From Albugo candida (taxonomy: Eukaryota; Oomycota; Peronosporomycetes; Albuginales; Albuginaceae), in contig CAJNAR010000108.1 of the NCBI GenBank assembly GCA_905220665.1, positions 1-23,299 on the forward strand: 23,299 bases of DNA. The letters run 5' to 3'. This document shows positions 1-9,148 of this stretch, in pieces. Both the position numbers and the translations under genes were made by a program. Within the stretch, counting starts at the first letter, position 1. Each line of letters starts with the position of its first letter. The notes beneath the pieces were generated by a model. The model was not told the origin of the DNA. It was given only the letters and a program-made list of their open reading frames with translations, and searched no databases.

Positions 1-454
1 TGTGATAGTCTAAAATGTTTAATGCTTCAATATGCAGTATTGTAATGTGGGAGAATCATGGTTCTGAACACAGCATGTCCTAACGTTGATCGTAGACCAC
101 TCAACCATCCCAAGTTTGCAGTCATCGTGTTTTTCCTTTTTCACTAGGGACCAGGAAACGTGAGTTTGAGATGTCATGTATTGACCCCAGCTAACCACTT
201 GCATTAGAATATTTCCAAATTCTGCAATCTGTCTCAAGTTCTCTGAGAAAGCTTCATAAACACGTCACCTTTTGAAAAGAAATGTGTAACCATGTTCGCG
301 TCTTTGTGACCTTGAAGATGCGCTGATCTGTTATGTGATCCCATACATAGCTGCAAATAAAATAGAACGAGTCTGACCTTTTTCTAGATTTCGTATAGAG
401 ACTCAAACATCAGTCAAGCCAATGAACTATATAACTGCTCTACGCAAGTGTATC

Positions 455-475
455 GTGCAAAGTAGTTTGTTGCAC
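455..475 (+). other. Hairpin GTGCAA...TTGCAC upstream of the TATA box
   Basis: GTGCAA (455-460) and TTGCAC (470-475) form a perfect 6-bp stem with a 9-nt loop, about 105-125 nt upstream of the TATA box. The stem is unchanged in all copies I read, while the base just outside it varies (TATCGTGC/TATTGTGC) and monomer 12 changes the loop. As double-stranded DNA it could equally be a palindromic protein-binding site. Confidence 0.35.
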
Positions 476-579
476 TTGGCTACTTTGTTCTCCTTTGTTA
501 TCACATGTTAGGACATTAAGTCTTGAATATGCTGTTTCATTACCGTCCATATAGAAAACGACTGTTGGTTTTTGTCAGG

Positions 580-589
580 TATATAAAAG
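580..589 (+). promoter_or_regulatory. TATA box (TATATAAAAG), present in every complete monomer
   Basis: A strong eukaryotic TATA consensus occurs at the same place in all 32 complete monomers, always on the + strand. First bases: 580, 1225, 1871, 2755, 3400, 4284, 4930, 5576, 6460, 7106, 7752, 8397, 9043, 9687, 10332, 10977, 11623, 12269, 12914, 13558, 14680, 15403, 16048, 16933, 17656, 18302, 18948, 19594, 20240, 21125 (as TATATAATAG), 22007, 22653. By usual spacing the start would fall about 30 nt downstream, near GCTCGCAAG. No ATG lies between the box and the 22-codon ORF of the next monomer. A Pol I spacer promoter is the alternative. Activity cannot be judged from sequence. Confidence 0.6.
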
Positions 590-657
590 AGAAAGAGCGA
601 AGTCGTAGCTCGCAAGACTGGTCAGGAGCACATTCATTCTTTGTGTGATAGTCTAAA

Positions 658-726
658 ATGTTTAATGCTTCAATATGCAGTATTGTTATGTGGGAGAATC
701 ATGGTTCTGAACACAGCATGTCCTAA
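658..726 (+). other. 22-codon + strand ORF, first ATG after the TATA box
   Basis: AAAATG at 658-660 opens the frame MFNASICSIV...HSMS, closed by TAA at 724-726. The same ORF (offset 15-83) is open in all 33 monomers. Observed changes are few: F2L in monomers 3, 6 and 8; M11T in 17; E13K in 12 and 16 with N14D in 12; A4G in 26. The - strand frame overlaps part of it, so conservation may be passive. No homolog recognised. Confidence 0.25.
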
Positions 727-769
727 CGTTGATCGTAGACCACTCAACCATCCCAAGTTTGCAGTCATC

Positions 770-808
770 GTGTTTTTCCTTTTTCACTAGGGACCAGGAA
801 ACGTGAGT
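770..808 (+). other. Splice-like acceptor, 12-nt segment and GTGAGT donor
   Basis: A pyrimidine-rich tract (GTGTTTTTCCTTTTTCACTAG) ends at 790. It is followed by 12 nt (GGACCAGGAAAC, 791-802) and then GTGAGT (803-808). The arrangement looks like a microexon or a shifted donor/acceptor pair, and is repeated in every monomer and short unit. GT becomes AT in monomers 7, 10, 22, 25 and the second copy in 24. The pyrimidine tract is also the complement of lysine-rich codons of the - strand frame, which may explain it without splicing. Confidence 0.25.
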
Positions 809-1000
809 TTGAGATGTCATGTATTGACCCCAGCGAAACCACTTGCATTAGAATATTTCCAAATTCTGCAATCTGTCTCAAGTTCTCTGAGAAAGCTTTC
901 ATAAACACGTCACCTTTTGAAAAGAAATGTGTAACCATGTTCGCGTCTTTGTGACCTTGAAGATGCGCTGATCTGTTATGTGATCCCATGCATAGCTGCA

Positions 1001-1006
1001 AATAAA
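1001..1006 (+). terminator. AATAAA polyadenylation-like signal
   Basis: GCAAATAAAATAG is kept at offset ~357 of every plain monomer (356-361 in the first), followed 20-30 nt later by a T-rich stretch (CTTTTTCTAG). With the TATA box it would delimit a + strand transcript of roughly 400 nt. AATAAA is frequent by chance in AT-rich DNA, but its conserved place after the promoter is suggestive. Confidence 0.35.
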
Positions 1007-1063
1007 ATAGAACGAGTCTGACCTTTTTCTAGATTTCGTATAGAGACTCAAACATCAGTCAAT

Positions 1064-1079
1064 CCAATTAACTATATAA
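1064..1079 (+). promoter_or_regulatory. CCAAT motif and secondary TATA-like motif
   Basis: CCAAT (1064-1068) and TATATAA (1073-1079) lie about 150-160 nt upstream of the main TATA box. About half the copies have ATCCAATTAACTATATAAC; most of the others have AGCCAATGAACAATATAAC, which keeps CCAAT but breaks the secondary TATA. Motif-level evidence only. Confidence 0.3.
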
Positions 1080-1084
1080 CTGCT

Positions 1085-1195
1085 CTACGCAAGTGTATCG
1101 TGCAAAGTAGTTTGTTGCACTTGGCTACTTTGTTCTCCTTTGTTATCACATGTTAGGACATTAAGTCTTGAATATGCTGTTTCATTACCGTCCAT
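1085..1195 (-). other. 36-codon - strand ORF between TATA and AATAAA
   Basis: ATG at 1195-1193 reads MDGNETAYSRLNVLTCDN... to TAG at 1087-1085; the open frame extends back to 1219. It fills part of the stretch that otherwise holds only promoter-like motifs. Copies show both silent changes (TCA/TCG) and replacements (E/K, A/S, D/N), so no clear constraint. An open frame of this length is easily expected by chance. Confidence 0.15.
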
Positions 1196-1288
1196 ATAGA
1201 AAACGACTGTTGGTTTTTGTCAGGTATATAAAAGAGAAAGAGCGAAGTCGTAGCTCGCAAGACTGGTCAGGAGCACATTCATTCTTTG

Positions 1289-1934
1289 TGTGATAGTCTA
1301 AAATGTTGAATGCTTCAATATGCAGTATTGTTATGTGGGAGAATCATGGTTCTGAACACAGCATGTCCTAACGTTTATCGTAGACCACTCAACCATCCCA
1401 AGTTTGCAGTCATCGTGTTTTTCCTTTTTCACTAGGGACCAGGAAACGTGAGTTTTGGGGTGTCATGTCTTGACCCCACCGAAACCACTTGCATTAGAAT
1501 ATTTCCAAATTCTGCAATCTGTCTCAAGTTCTCTGAGAAAGCTTTCATAAACACGTCACCTTTTGAAAAGAAATGTGTAACCATGTTCGCGTCTTTGTGA
1601 CCTTGAAGATGCGCTGATCTGTTATGTGATCCCATGCATAGCTGCAAATAAAATTGAACGAGTCTGACCTTTTTCTAGATTTCGTATAGAGACTCAAACA
1701 TCAGTCAAGCCAATGAACAATATAACTGCTCTACGCAAGTGTATCGTGCAAAGTAGTTTGTTGCACTTGGCTACTTTGTTCTCCTTTGTTATCACATGTT
1801 AGGACATTAAGTCTTGAATATGCTGTTTCATTACCGTCCATATAGAAAACGACTGTTGGTTTTTGTCAGGTATATAAAAGAGAAAGAGCGAAGTCGTAGC
1901 TTGCAAGACTGGTCAGGAGCACATTCGTTCTGTG
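1289..1934 (+). repeat. Monomer 3 (646 bp, plain)
   Basis: TATA box at 1871-1880. Marked by TCTTGACCCCACC, shared with monomers 8 and 15, and by ATGTTGAATG, shared with monomers 6 and 8. It contains a full TGGGGT/ACCCCA hairpin. Confidence 0.97.
1456..1478 (+). other. Hairpin TGGGGT...ACCCCA after the donor-like site
   Basis: TGGGGT (1456-1461) pairs with ACCCCA (1473-1478); CA and TG extend the stem beyond a 2-nt bulge, leaving a small loop. Present wherever GTTTTGGGG occurs with ACCCCA. Lost in the GTTTGAG and GTTATGAG copies, and weakened in the ACCCCTGCG copies. Confidence 0.35.
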
Positions 1935-2818
1935 TGTGATAGTCTAAAATGTTTAATGCTTCAATATGCAGTATTGTTATGTGGGAGAATCATGGTTCTG
2001 AACACAGCATGTCCTAACGTTGATCGTAGACCACTCAACCATCCCAAGTTTGCAGTCATCGTGTTTTTCCTTTTCACTAGGGACCAGGAAACGTGAGTTT
2101 TGGGGTGTCATGTATTGACCCCAGCGAAACCACTTGCATAAGAACATTCTGAAATTCTGCAATCTGTCTCAAGTTCTCTGAGAAGGCTTTCATAAACACA
2201 TCACCTTTCGTAAAGAAATGTGTAACCATGTTCGCGTCTTTGTGACCTTGGAGATCCGATAATCTATTCCACTCGACCATCCCAAGTTTGCAGTCATCGT
2301 GTTTTTCCTTTTTCACTAGGGACCAGGAAACGTGAGTTTTGGGGTGTCATGTATTGACCCCAGCGAAACCACTTGCATAAGAACATTCTGAAATTCTGCA
2401 ATCTGTCTCAAGTTCTCTGAGAAAGCTTTCATAAACACGCCACCTTTTGAAAAGAAATGTGTAACCATGTTCGCGTCTTTGTGACCTTGAAGATGCGCTG
2501 ATCTGTTATGTGATCCCATGCATAGCTGCAAATAAAATAGAACGAGTCTGACCTTTTTCTAGATTTCGTATAGAGACTCAAACATCAGTCAATCCAATTA
2601 ACTATATAACTGCTCTACGCAAGTGTATTGTGCAAAGTAGTTTGTTGCACTTGGCTACTTTGTTTTCCTTTGTTATCACATGTTAGGACATTAAGTCTCG
2701 AATATGCTGTTTCATTACCGTCCATATAGAAAACGACTGTTGGTTTTTGTCAGGTATATAAAAGAGAAAGAGCGAAGTCGTAGCTTGCAAGACTGGTCAG
2801 GAGCACATTCGTTCTGTG
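1935..2818 (+). repeat. Monomer 4 (884 bp, one internal short unit)
   Basis: TATA box at 2755-2764; extra unit at 2039-2276. It starts with the CGTTCTGTGTG promoter-proximal variant. The first pyrimidine tract is one T shorter (CCTTTTCAC). Confidence 0.97.
2039..2276 (+). repeat. Internal short unit (238 bp) in monomer 4
   Basis: Runs from CCATCCCAAG to ACTCGA. It repeats monomer offsets ~105-317, then ends in a private segment at 2251-2276 (GAGATCCGATAATC...) not found in plain monomers. That segment is a diverged match of AAGATGCGCTGATC in the plain monomer. After it the text restarts at CCATCCC. Confidence 0.95.
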
Positions 2819-3463
2819 TGTGATAGTCTAAAATGTTTAATGCTTCAATATGCAGTATTGTTATGTGGGAGAATCATGGTTCTGAACACAGCATGTCCTA
2901 ACGTTGATCGTAGACCACTCAACCATCCCAAGTTTGCAGTCATCGTGTTTTCCTTTTTCACTAGGGACCAGGAAACGTGAGTTTTGGGGTGTCATGTATT
3001 GACCCCAGCGAAACCACTTGCATAAGAACAATCTGAAATTCTGCAATCTGTCTCAAGTTCTCTGAGAAGGCTTTCATAAACACGTCACCTTTTGAAAAGA
3101 AATGTGTAACCATGTTCGCGTCTTTGTGACCTTGAAGATGCGCTGATCTGTTATGTGATCCCATGCATAGCTGCAAATAAAATAGAACGAGTCTGACCTT
3201 TTTCTAGATTTCGTATAGAGACTCAAACATCAGTCAATCCAATTAACTATATAACTGCTCTACGCAAGTGTATCGTGCAAAGTAGTTTGTTGCACTTGGC
3301 TACTTTGTTCTCCTTTGTTATCACATGTTAGGACATTAAGTCTTGAATATGCTGTTTCATTACCGTCCATATAGAAAACGACTGTTGGTTTTTGTCAGGT
3401 ATATAAAAGAGAAAGAGCGAAGTCGTAGCTCGCAAGACTGGTCAGGAGCACATTCATTCTTTG
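2819..3463 (+). repeat. Monomer 5 (645 bp, plain)
   Basis: TATA box at 3400-3409. It has the AGAACAATCTG variant (- strand Q-I-V-L-M), also found in monomers 7, 10 and 32, and the four-T GTGTTTTCC tract. Confidence 0.97.
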
Positions 3464-3567
3464 TGTGATAGTCTAAAATGTTGAATGCTTCAATATGCAG
3501 TATTGTTATGTGGGAGAATCATGGTTCTGAACACAGCATGTCCTAACGTTGATCGTAGACCACTCAA

Positions 3568-3806
3568 CCATCCCAAGTTTGCAGTCATCGTGTTTTTCCT
3601 TTTTCACTAGGGACCAGGAAACGTGAGTTTTGGGGTGTCATGTATTGACCCCACCGAAACCACTTGCATAAGAACATTCTGAAATTCTGCAATCTGTCTC
3701 AAGTTCTCTGAGAAGGCTTTCATAAACACATCACCTTTCGGAAAGAAATGTGTAACCATGTTCGCGTCTTTGTGACCTTGGAGATCCGATAATCTATTCC
3801 ACTCGA
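3568..3806 (+). repeat. Internal short unit (239 bp) in monomer 6
   Basis: Same edges as in monomer 4, with the GAGATCCGAT segment at 3781-3806. It reads CTTTCGGAAAG where plain copies mostly read CTTTTGAAAAG. Confidence 0.95.
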
Positions 3807-3930
3807 CCATCCCAAGTTTGCAGTCATCGTGTTTTCCTTTTTCACTAGGGACCAGGAAACGTGAGTTTTGGGGTGTCATGTATTGACCCCAGCGAAACCA
3901 CTTGCATAAGAACATTCTGAAATTCTGCAA
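3607..3930 (-). pseudogene. Frame crossing the short-unit junction in monomer 6 (107 codons)
   Basis: Reads WGQYMTPQNSRFLVP, KHDDCKLGMVEWNRLSD and then one full repeat core, ending FPGP. It shows that the junction segment is in phase with the core. The first ~14 residues are an out-of-frame reading of the core, because AGCGAAACC adds one base. Confidence 0.25.
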
Positions 3931-4347
3931 TCTGTCTCAAGTTCTCTGAGAAAGCTTTCATAAACACGCCACCTTTTGAAAAGAAATGTGTAACCATGTT
4001 CGCGTCTTTGTGACCTTGAAGATGCGCTGATCTGTTATGTGATCCCATGCATAGCTGCAAATAAAATAGAACGAGTCTGACCTTTTTCTAGATTTCGTAT
4101 AGAGACTCAAACATCAGTCAATCCAATTAACTATATAACTGCTCTACGCAAGTGTATTGTGCAAAGTAGTTTGTTGCACTTGGCTACTTTGTTTTCCTTT
4201 GTTATCACATGTTAGGACATTAAGTCTCGAATATGCTGTTTCATTACCGTCCATATAGAAAACGACTGTTGGTTTTTGTCAGGTATATAAAAGAGAAAGA
4301 GCGAAGTCGTAGCTTGCAAGACTGGTCAGGAGCACATTCGTTCTGTG

Positions 4348-4993
4348 TGTGATAGTCTAAAATGTTTAATGCTTCAATATGCAGTATTGTTATGTGGGAG
4401 AATCATGGTTCTGAACACAGCATGTCCTAACGTTGATCGTAGACCACTCAACCATCCCAAGTTTGCAGTCATCGTGTTTTTCCTTTTTCACTAGGGACCA
4501 GGAAACATGAGTTTTGGGGTGTCATGTATTGACCCCAGCGAAACCACTTGCATAAGAACAATCTGAAATTCTGCAATCTGTCTCAAGTTCTCTGAGAAGG
4601 CTTTCATAAACACGTCACCTTTCGAAAAGAAATGTGTAACCATGTTCGCGTCTTTGTGACCTTGAAGATGCGCTGATCTGTTATGTGATCCCATGCATAG
4701 CTGCAAATAAAATAGAACGAGTCTGACCTTTTTCTAGATTTCGTATAGAGACTCAAACATCAGTCAATCCAATTAACTATATAACTGCTCTACGCAAGTG
4801 TATCGTGCAAAGTAGTTTGTTGCACTTGGCTACTTTGTTTTCCTTTGTTATCACATGTTAGGACATTAAGTCTTGAATATGCTGTTTCATTACCGTCCAT
4901 ATAGAAAACGACTGTTGGTTTTTGTCAGGTATATAAAAGAGAAAGAGCGAAGTCGTAGCTCGCAAGACTGGTCAGGAGCACATTCATTCTTTG
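4348..4993 (+). repeat. Monomer 7 (646 bp, plain; GTGAGT lost)
   Basis: TATA box at 4930-4939. GGAAACGTGAG is changed to GGAAACATGAG, a CpG-to-CpA change that removes the GT of the donor-like site. It has the AGAACAATCTG variant. Confidence 0.97.
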
Positions 4994-5639
4994 TGTGATA
5001 GTCTAAAATGTTGAATGCTTCAATATGCAGTATTGTTATGTGGGAGAATCATGGTTCTGAACACAGCATGTCCTAACGTTGATCGTAGACCACTCAACCA
5101 TCCCAAGTTTGCAGTCATCGTGTTTTTCCTTTTTCACTAGGGACCAGGAAACGTGAGTTTTGGGGTGTCATGTCTTGACCCCACCGAAACCACTTGCATT
5201 AGAATATTTCCAAATTCTGCAATCTGTCTCAAGTTCTCTGAGAAAGCTTTCATAAACACGTCACCTTTTGAAAAGAAATGTGTAACCATGTTCGCGTCTT
5301 TGTGACCTTGAAGATGCGCTGATCTGTTATGTGATCCCATGCATAGCTGCAAATAAAATAGAACGAGTCTGACCTTTTTCTAGATTTCGTATAGAGACTC
5401 AAACATCAGTCAAGCCAATGAACAATATAACTGCTCTACGCAAGTGTATCGTGCAAAGTAGTTTGTTGCACTTGGCTACTTTGTTTTCCTTTGTTATCAC
5501 ATGTTAGGACATTAAGTCTTGAATATGCTGTTTCATTACCGTCCATATAGAAAACGACTGTTGGTTTTTGTCAGGTATATAAAAGAGAAAGAGCGAAGTC
5601 GTAGCTTGCAAGACTGGTCAGGAGCACATTCGTTCTGTG
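4994..5639 (+). repeat. Monomer 8 (646 bp, plain)
   Basis: TATA box at 5576-5585. It carries TCTTGACCCCACC and ATGTTGAATG, like monomer 3. Confidence 0.97.
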
Positions 5640-5743
5640 TGTGATAGTCTAAAATGTTTAATGCTTCAATATGCAGTATTGTTATGTGGGAGAATCATGG
5701 TTCTGAACACAGCATGTCCTAACGTTGATCGTAGACCACTCAA

Positions 5744-5982
5744 CCATCCCAAGTTTGCAGTCATCGTGTTTTTCCTTTTTCACTAGGGACCAGGAAACGT
5801 GAGTTTTGGGGTGTCATGTATTGACCCCAGCGAAACCACTTGCATAAGAACATTCTGAAATTCTGCAATCTGTCTCAAGTTCTCTGAGAAGGCTTTCATA
5901 AACACATCACCTTTCGTAAAGAAATGTGTAACCATGTTCGCGTCTTTGTGACCTTGGAGATCCGATAATCTATTCCACTCGA
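5744..5982 (+). repeat. Internal short unit (239 bp) in monomer 9
   Basis: GAGATCCGAT segment at 5957-5982. Carries CTTTCGTAAAG, shared only with the unit in monomer 4. Confidence 0.95.
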
Positions 5983-6106
5983 CCATCCCAAGTTTGCAGT
6001 CATCGTGTTTTCCTTTTTCACTAGGGACCAGGAAACGTGAGTTTTGGGGTGTCATGTATTGACCCCAGCGAAACCACTTGCATAAGAACATTCTGAAATT
6101 CTGCAA
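5783..6106 (-). pseudogene. Frame crossing the short-unit junction in monomer 9 (107 codons)
   Basis: Same structure as the monomer 6 junction frame, with HFFTKGD where that copy has HFFPKGD. Confidence 0.25.
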
Positions 6107-6523
6107 TCTGTCTCAAGTTCTCTGAGAAAGCTTTCATAAACACGCCACCTTTTGAAAAGAAATGTGTAACCATGTTCGCGTCTTTGTGACCTTGAAGATG
6201 CGCTGATCTGTTATGTGATCCCATGCATAGCTGCAAATAAAATAGAACGAGTCTGACCTTTTTCTAGATTTCGTATAGAGACTCAAACATCAGTCAATCC
6301 AATTAACTATATAACTGCTCTACGCAAGTGTATTGTGCAAAGTAGTTTGTTGCACTTGGCTACTTTGTTTTCCTTTGTTATCACATGTTAGGACATTAAG
6401 TCTCGAATATGCTGTTTCATTACCGTCCATATAGAAAACGACTGTTGGTTTTTGTCAGGTATATAAAAGAGAAAGAGCGAAGTCGTAGCTTGCAAGACTG
6501 GTCAGGAGCACATTCGTTCTGTG

Positions 6524-7169
6524 TGTGATAGTCTAAAATGTTTAATGCTTCAATATGCAGTATTGTTATGTGGGAGAATCATGGTTCTGAACACAGCATG
6601 TCCTAACGTTGATCGTAGACCACTCAACCATCCCAAGTTTGCAGTCATCGTGTTTTTCCTTTTTCACTAGGGACCAGGAAACATGAGTTTTGGGGTGTCA
6701 TGTATTGACCCCAGCGAAACCACTTGCATAAGAACAATCTGAAATTCTGCAATCTGTCTCAAGTTCTCTGAGAAGGCTTTCATAAACACGTCACCTTTCG
6801 AAAAGAAATGTGTAACCATGTTCGCGTCTTTGTGACCTTGAAGATGCGCTGATCTGTTATGTGATCCCATGCAAAGCTGCAAATAAAATAGAACGAGTCT
6901 GACCTTTTTCTAGATTTCGTATAGAGACTCAAACATCAGTCAAGCCAATGAACAATATAACTGCTCTACGCAAGTGTATCGTGCAAAGTAGTTTGTTGCA
7001 CTTGGCTACTTTGTTTTCCTTTGTTATCACATGTTAGGACATTAAGTCTCGAATATGCTGTTTCATTACCGTCCATATAGAAAACGACGGTTGGTTTTTG
7101 TCAGGTATATAAAAGAGAAAGAGCGAAGTCGTAGCTTGCAAGACTGGTCAGGAGCACATTCGTTCTGTG
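6524..7169 (+). repeat. Monomer 10 (646 bp, plain; GTGAGT lost)
   Basis: TATA box at 7106-7115. It shares the AAACATGAG and AGAACAATCTG variants of monomer 7. GCATAGCTGC is changed to GCAAAGCTGC. It switches to the AGCCAATGAACAAT promoter-region type, so it is a mosaic. Confidence 0.97.
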
Positions 7170-7815
7170 TGTGATAGTCTAAAATGTTTAATGCTTCAAT
7201 ATGCAGTATTGTTATGTGGGAGAATCATGGTTCTGAACACAGCATGTCCTAACGTTGATCGTAGACCACTCAACCATCCCAAGTTTGCAGTCATCGTGTT
7301 TTTCCTTTTTCACTAGGGACCAGGAAACGTGAGTTTTGGGGTGTCATGTATTGACCCCAGCGAAACCACTTGCATTAGAATATTTCCAAATTCTGCAATC
7401 TGTCTCAAGTTCTCTGAGAAAGCTTTCATAAACACGTCACCTTTTGAAAAGAAATGTGTAACCATGTTCGCGTCTTTGTGACCTTGAAGATGCGCTGATC
7501 TGTTATGTGATCCCATGCATAGCTGCAAATAAAATAGAACGAGTCTGACCTTTTTCTAGATTTCGTATAGAGACTCAAACATCAGTCAAGCCAATGAACA
7601 ATATAACTGCTCTACGCAAGTGTATCGTGCAAAGTAGTTTGTTGCACTTGGCTACTTTGTTTTCCTTTGTTATCACATGTTAGGACATTAAGTCTTGAAT
7701 ATGATGTTTCATTACCGTCCATATAGAAAACGACTGTTGGTTTTTGTCAGGTATATAAAAGAGAAAGAGCGAAGTCGTAGCTCGCAAGACTGGTCAGGAG
7801 CACATTCATTCTTTG
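7170..7815 (+). repeat. Monomer 11 (646 bp, plain)
   Basis: TATA box at 7752-7761. It has AGAATATTTCC (- strand G-N-I-L-M) and the GAATATGATG variant upstream of the TATA box. Confidence 0.97.
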
Positions 7816-8460
7816 TGTGATAGTCTAAAATGTTTAATGCTTCAATATGCAGTATTGTTATGTGGAAGGATCATGGTTCTGAACACAGCATGTCCTAACG
7901 TTGATCGTAGACCACTCAACCATCCCAAGTTTGCAGTCATCGTGTTTTTCCTTTTTCACTAGGGACCAGGAAACGTGAGTTTTGGGGTGTCATGTATTGA
8001 CCCCAGCTAACCACTTGCATTAGAATATTTCCAAATTCTGCAATCTGTCTCAAGTTCTCTGAGAAAGCTTTCATAAACACGCCACCTTTTGAAAAGAAAT
8101 GTGTAACCATGTTCGCGTCTTTGTGACCTTGAAGATGCGCTGATCTGTTATGTGATCCCATGCATAGCTGCAAATAAAATAGAACGAGTCTGACCTTTTT
8201 CTAGATTTCGTATAGAGACTCAAACATCAGTCAAGCCAATGAACAATATAACTGCTCTACGCAAGTGTATTGTGCAACGTAGTTTGTTGCACTTGGCTAC
8301 TTTGTTCTCCTTGTTTATCACATGTTAGGACATTAAGTCTTGAATATGATGTTTCATTACCGTCCATATAGAAAACGACTGTTGGTTTTTGTCAGGTATA
8401 TAAAAGAGAAAGAGCGAAGTCGTAGCTCGCAAGACTGGTCAGGAGCACATTCATTCTTTG
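7816..8460 (+). repeat. Monomer 12 (645 bp, plain)
   Basis: TATA box at 8397-8406. Marked by GGAAGGATC, AGCTAACC and CTCCTTGTTTATC, and by GCAACGTAG in the hairpin loop; the hairpin stem is unchanged. Confidence 0.97.
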
Positions 8461-9106
8461 TGTGATAGTCTAAAATGTTTAATGCTTCAATATGCAGTAT
8501 TGTTATGTGGGAGAATCATGGTTCTGAACACAGCATGTCCTAACGTTGATCGTAGACCACTCAACCATCCCAAGTTTGCAGTCATCGTGTTTTTCCTTTT
8601 TCACTAGGGACCAGGAAACGTGAGTTTTGGGGTGTCATGTATTGACCCCAGCGAAACCACTTGCATTAGAATATTTCCAAATTCTGCAATCTGTCTCAAG
8701 TTCTCTGAGAAAGCTTTCATAAACACGTCACCTTTTGAAAAGAAATGTGTAACCATGTTCGCGTCTTTGTGACCTTGAAGATGCGCTGATCTGTTATGTG
8801 ATCCCATGCATAGCTGCAAATAAAATAGAACGAGTCTGACCTTTTTCTAGATTTCGTATAGAGACTCAAACATCAGTCAAGCCAATGAACAATATAACTG
8901 CTCTACGCAAGTGTATCGTGCAAAGTAGTTTGTTGCACTTGGCTACTTTGTTTTCCTTTGTTATCACATGTTAGGACATTAAGTCTTGAATATGCTGTTT
9001 CATTACCGTCCATATAGAAAACGACTGTTGGTTTTTGTCAGGTATATAAAAGAGAAAGAGCGAAGTCGTAGCTCGCAAGACTGGTCAGGAGCACATTCGT
9101 TCTGTG
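8461..9106 (+). repeat. Monomer 13 (646 bp, plain)
   Basis: TATA box at 9043-9052. AGCGAAACC, long GTTTTGGGG form and five-T tract. Its promoter end is a recombinant: AGCTCGC followed by CGTTCTGTGTG. Confidence 0.97.
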
Positions 9107-9148
9107 TGTGATAGTCTAAAATGTTTAATGCTTCAATATGCAGTATTG

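Larger units (their letters stand above)
1..643 (+). repeat. Monomer 1 (643 bp, plain)
   Basis: TATA box at 580-589 and AATAAA at 356-361. It has AGCTAACC and the short GTTTGAG form. A one-T deletion at AGCTTCATAAA (near 251) breaks the - strand frame. GTTATG is changed to GTAATG near 52, which removes the usual - strand stop, so that frame runs on to position 19. Confidence 0.97.
644..1288 (+). repeat. Monomer 2 (645 bp, plain)
   Basis: TATA box at 1225-1234 and AATAAA at 1001-1006. It carries AGCGAAACC and the short GTTTGAG form, and the ATCCAATTAACTATATAAC variant of the CCAAT region. It serves here as the reference monomer for the motif entries. Confidence 0.97.
3464..4347 (+). repeat. 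Monomer 6 (884 bp, one internal short unit)
   Basis: TATA box at 4284-4293; extra unit at 3568-3806. A - strand frame of 107 codons crosses the unit junction at 3607-3930. Confidence 0.97.
5640..6523 (+). repeat. Monomer 9 (884 bp, one internal short unit)
   Basis: TATA box at 6460-6469; extra unit at 5744-5982. Very close to monomers 4 and 6, and like them followed by an AGAACAATCTG-type monomer. Confidence 0.97.

Noticed and set aside
765..1001. Each of the ~71-79 codon - strand frames as a separate gene
   Set aside because: They are frameshifted copies of one frame, often starting at TTG and ending at an indel-created stop (FPGP or GKTR). Only the longest and junction-crossing ones are informative.
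2150..2170. Heat-shock-element-like AGAACATTCTGAAATTC
   Set aside because: Only two of the 5-bp units are perfect. It lies far downstream of the TATA box, and the AGAATATTTCC copies lack it; the text is explained as codons of the - strand frame.
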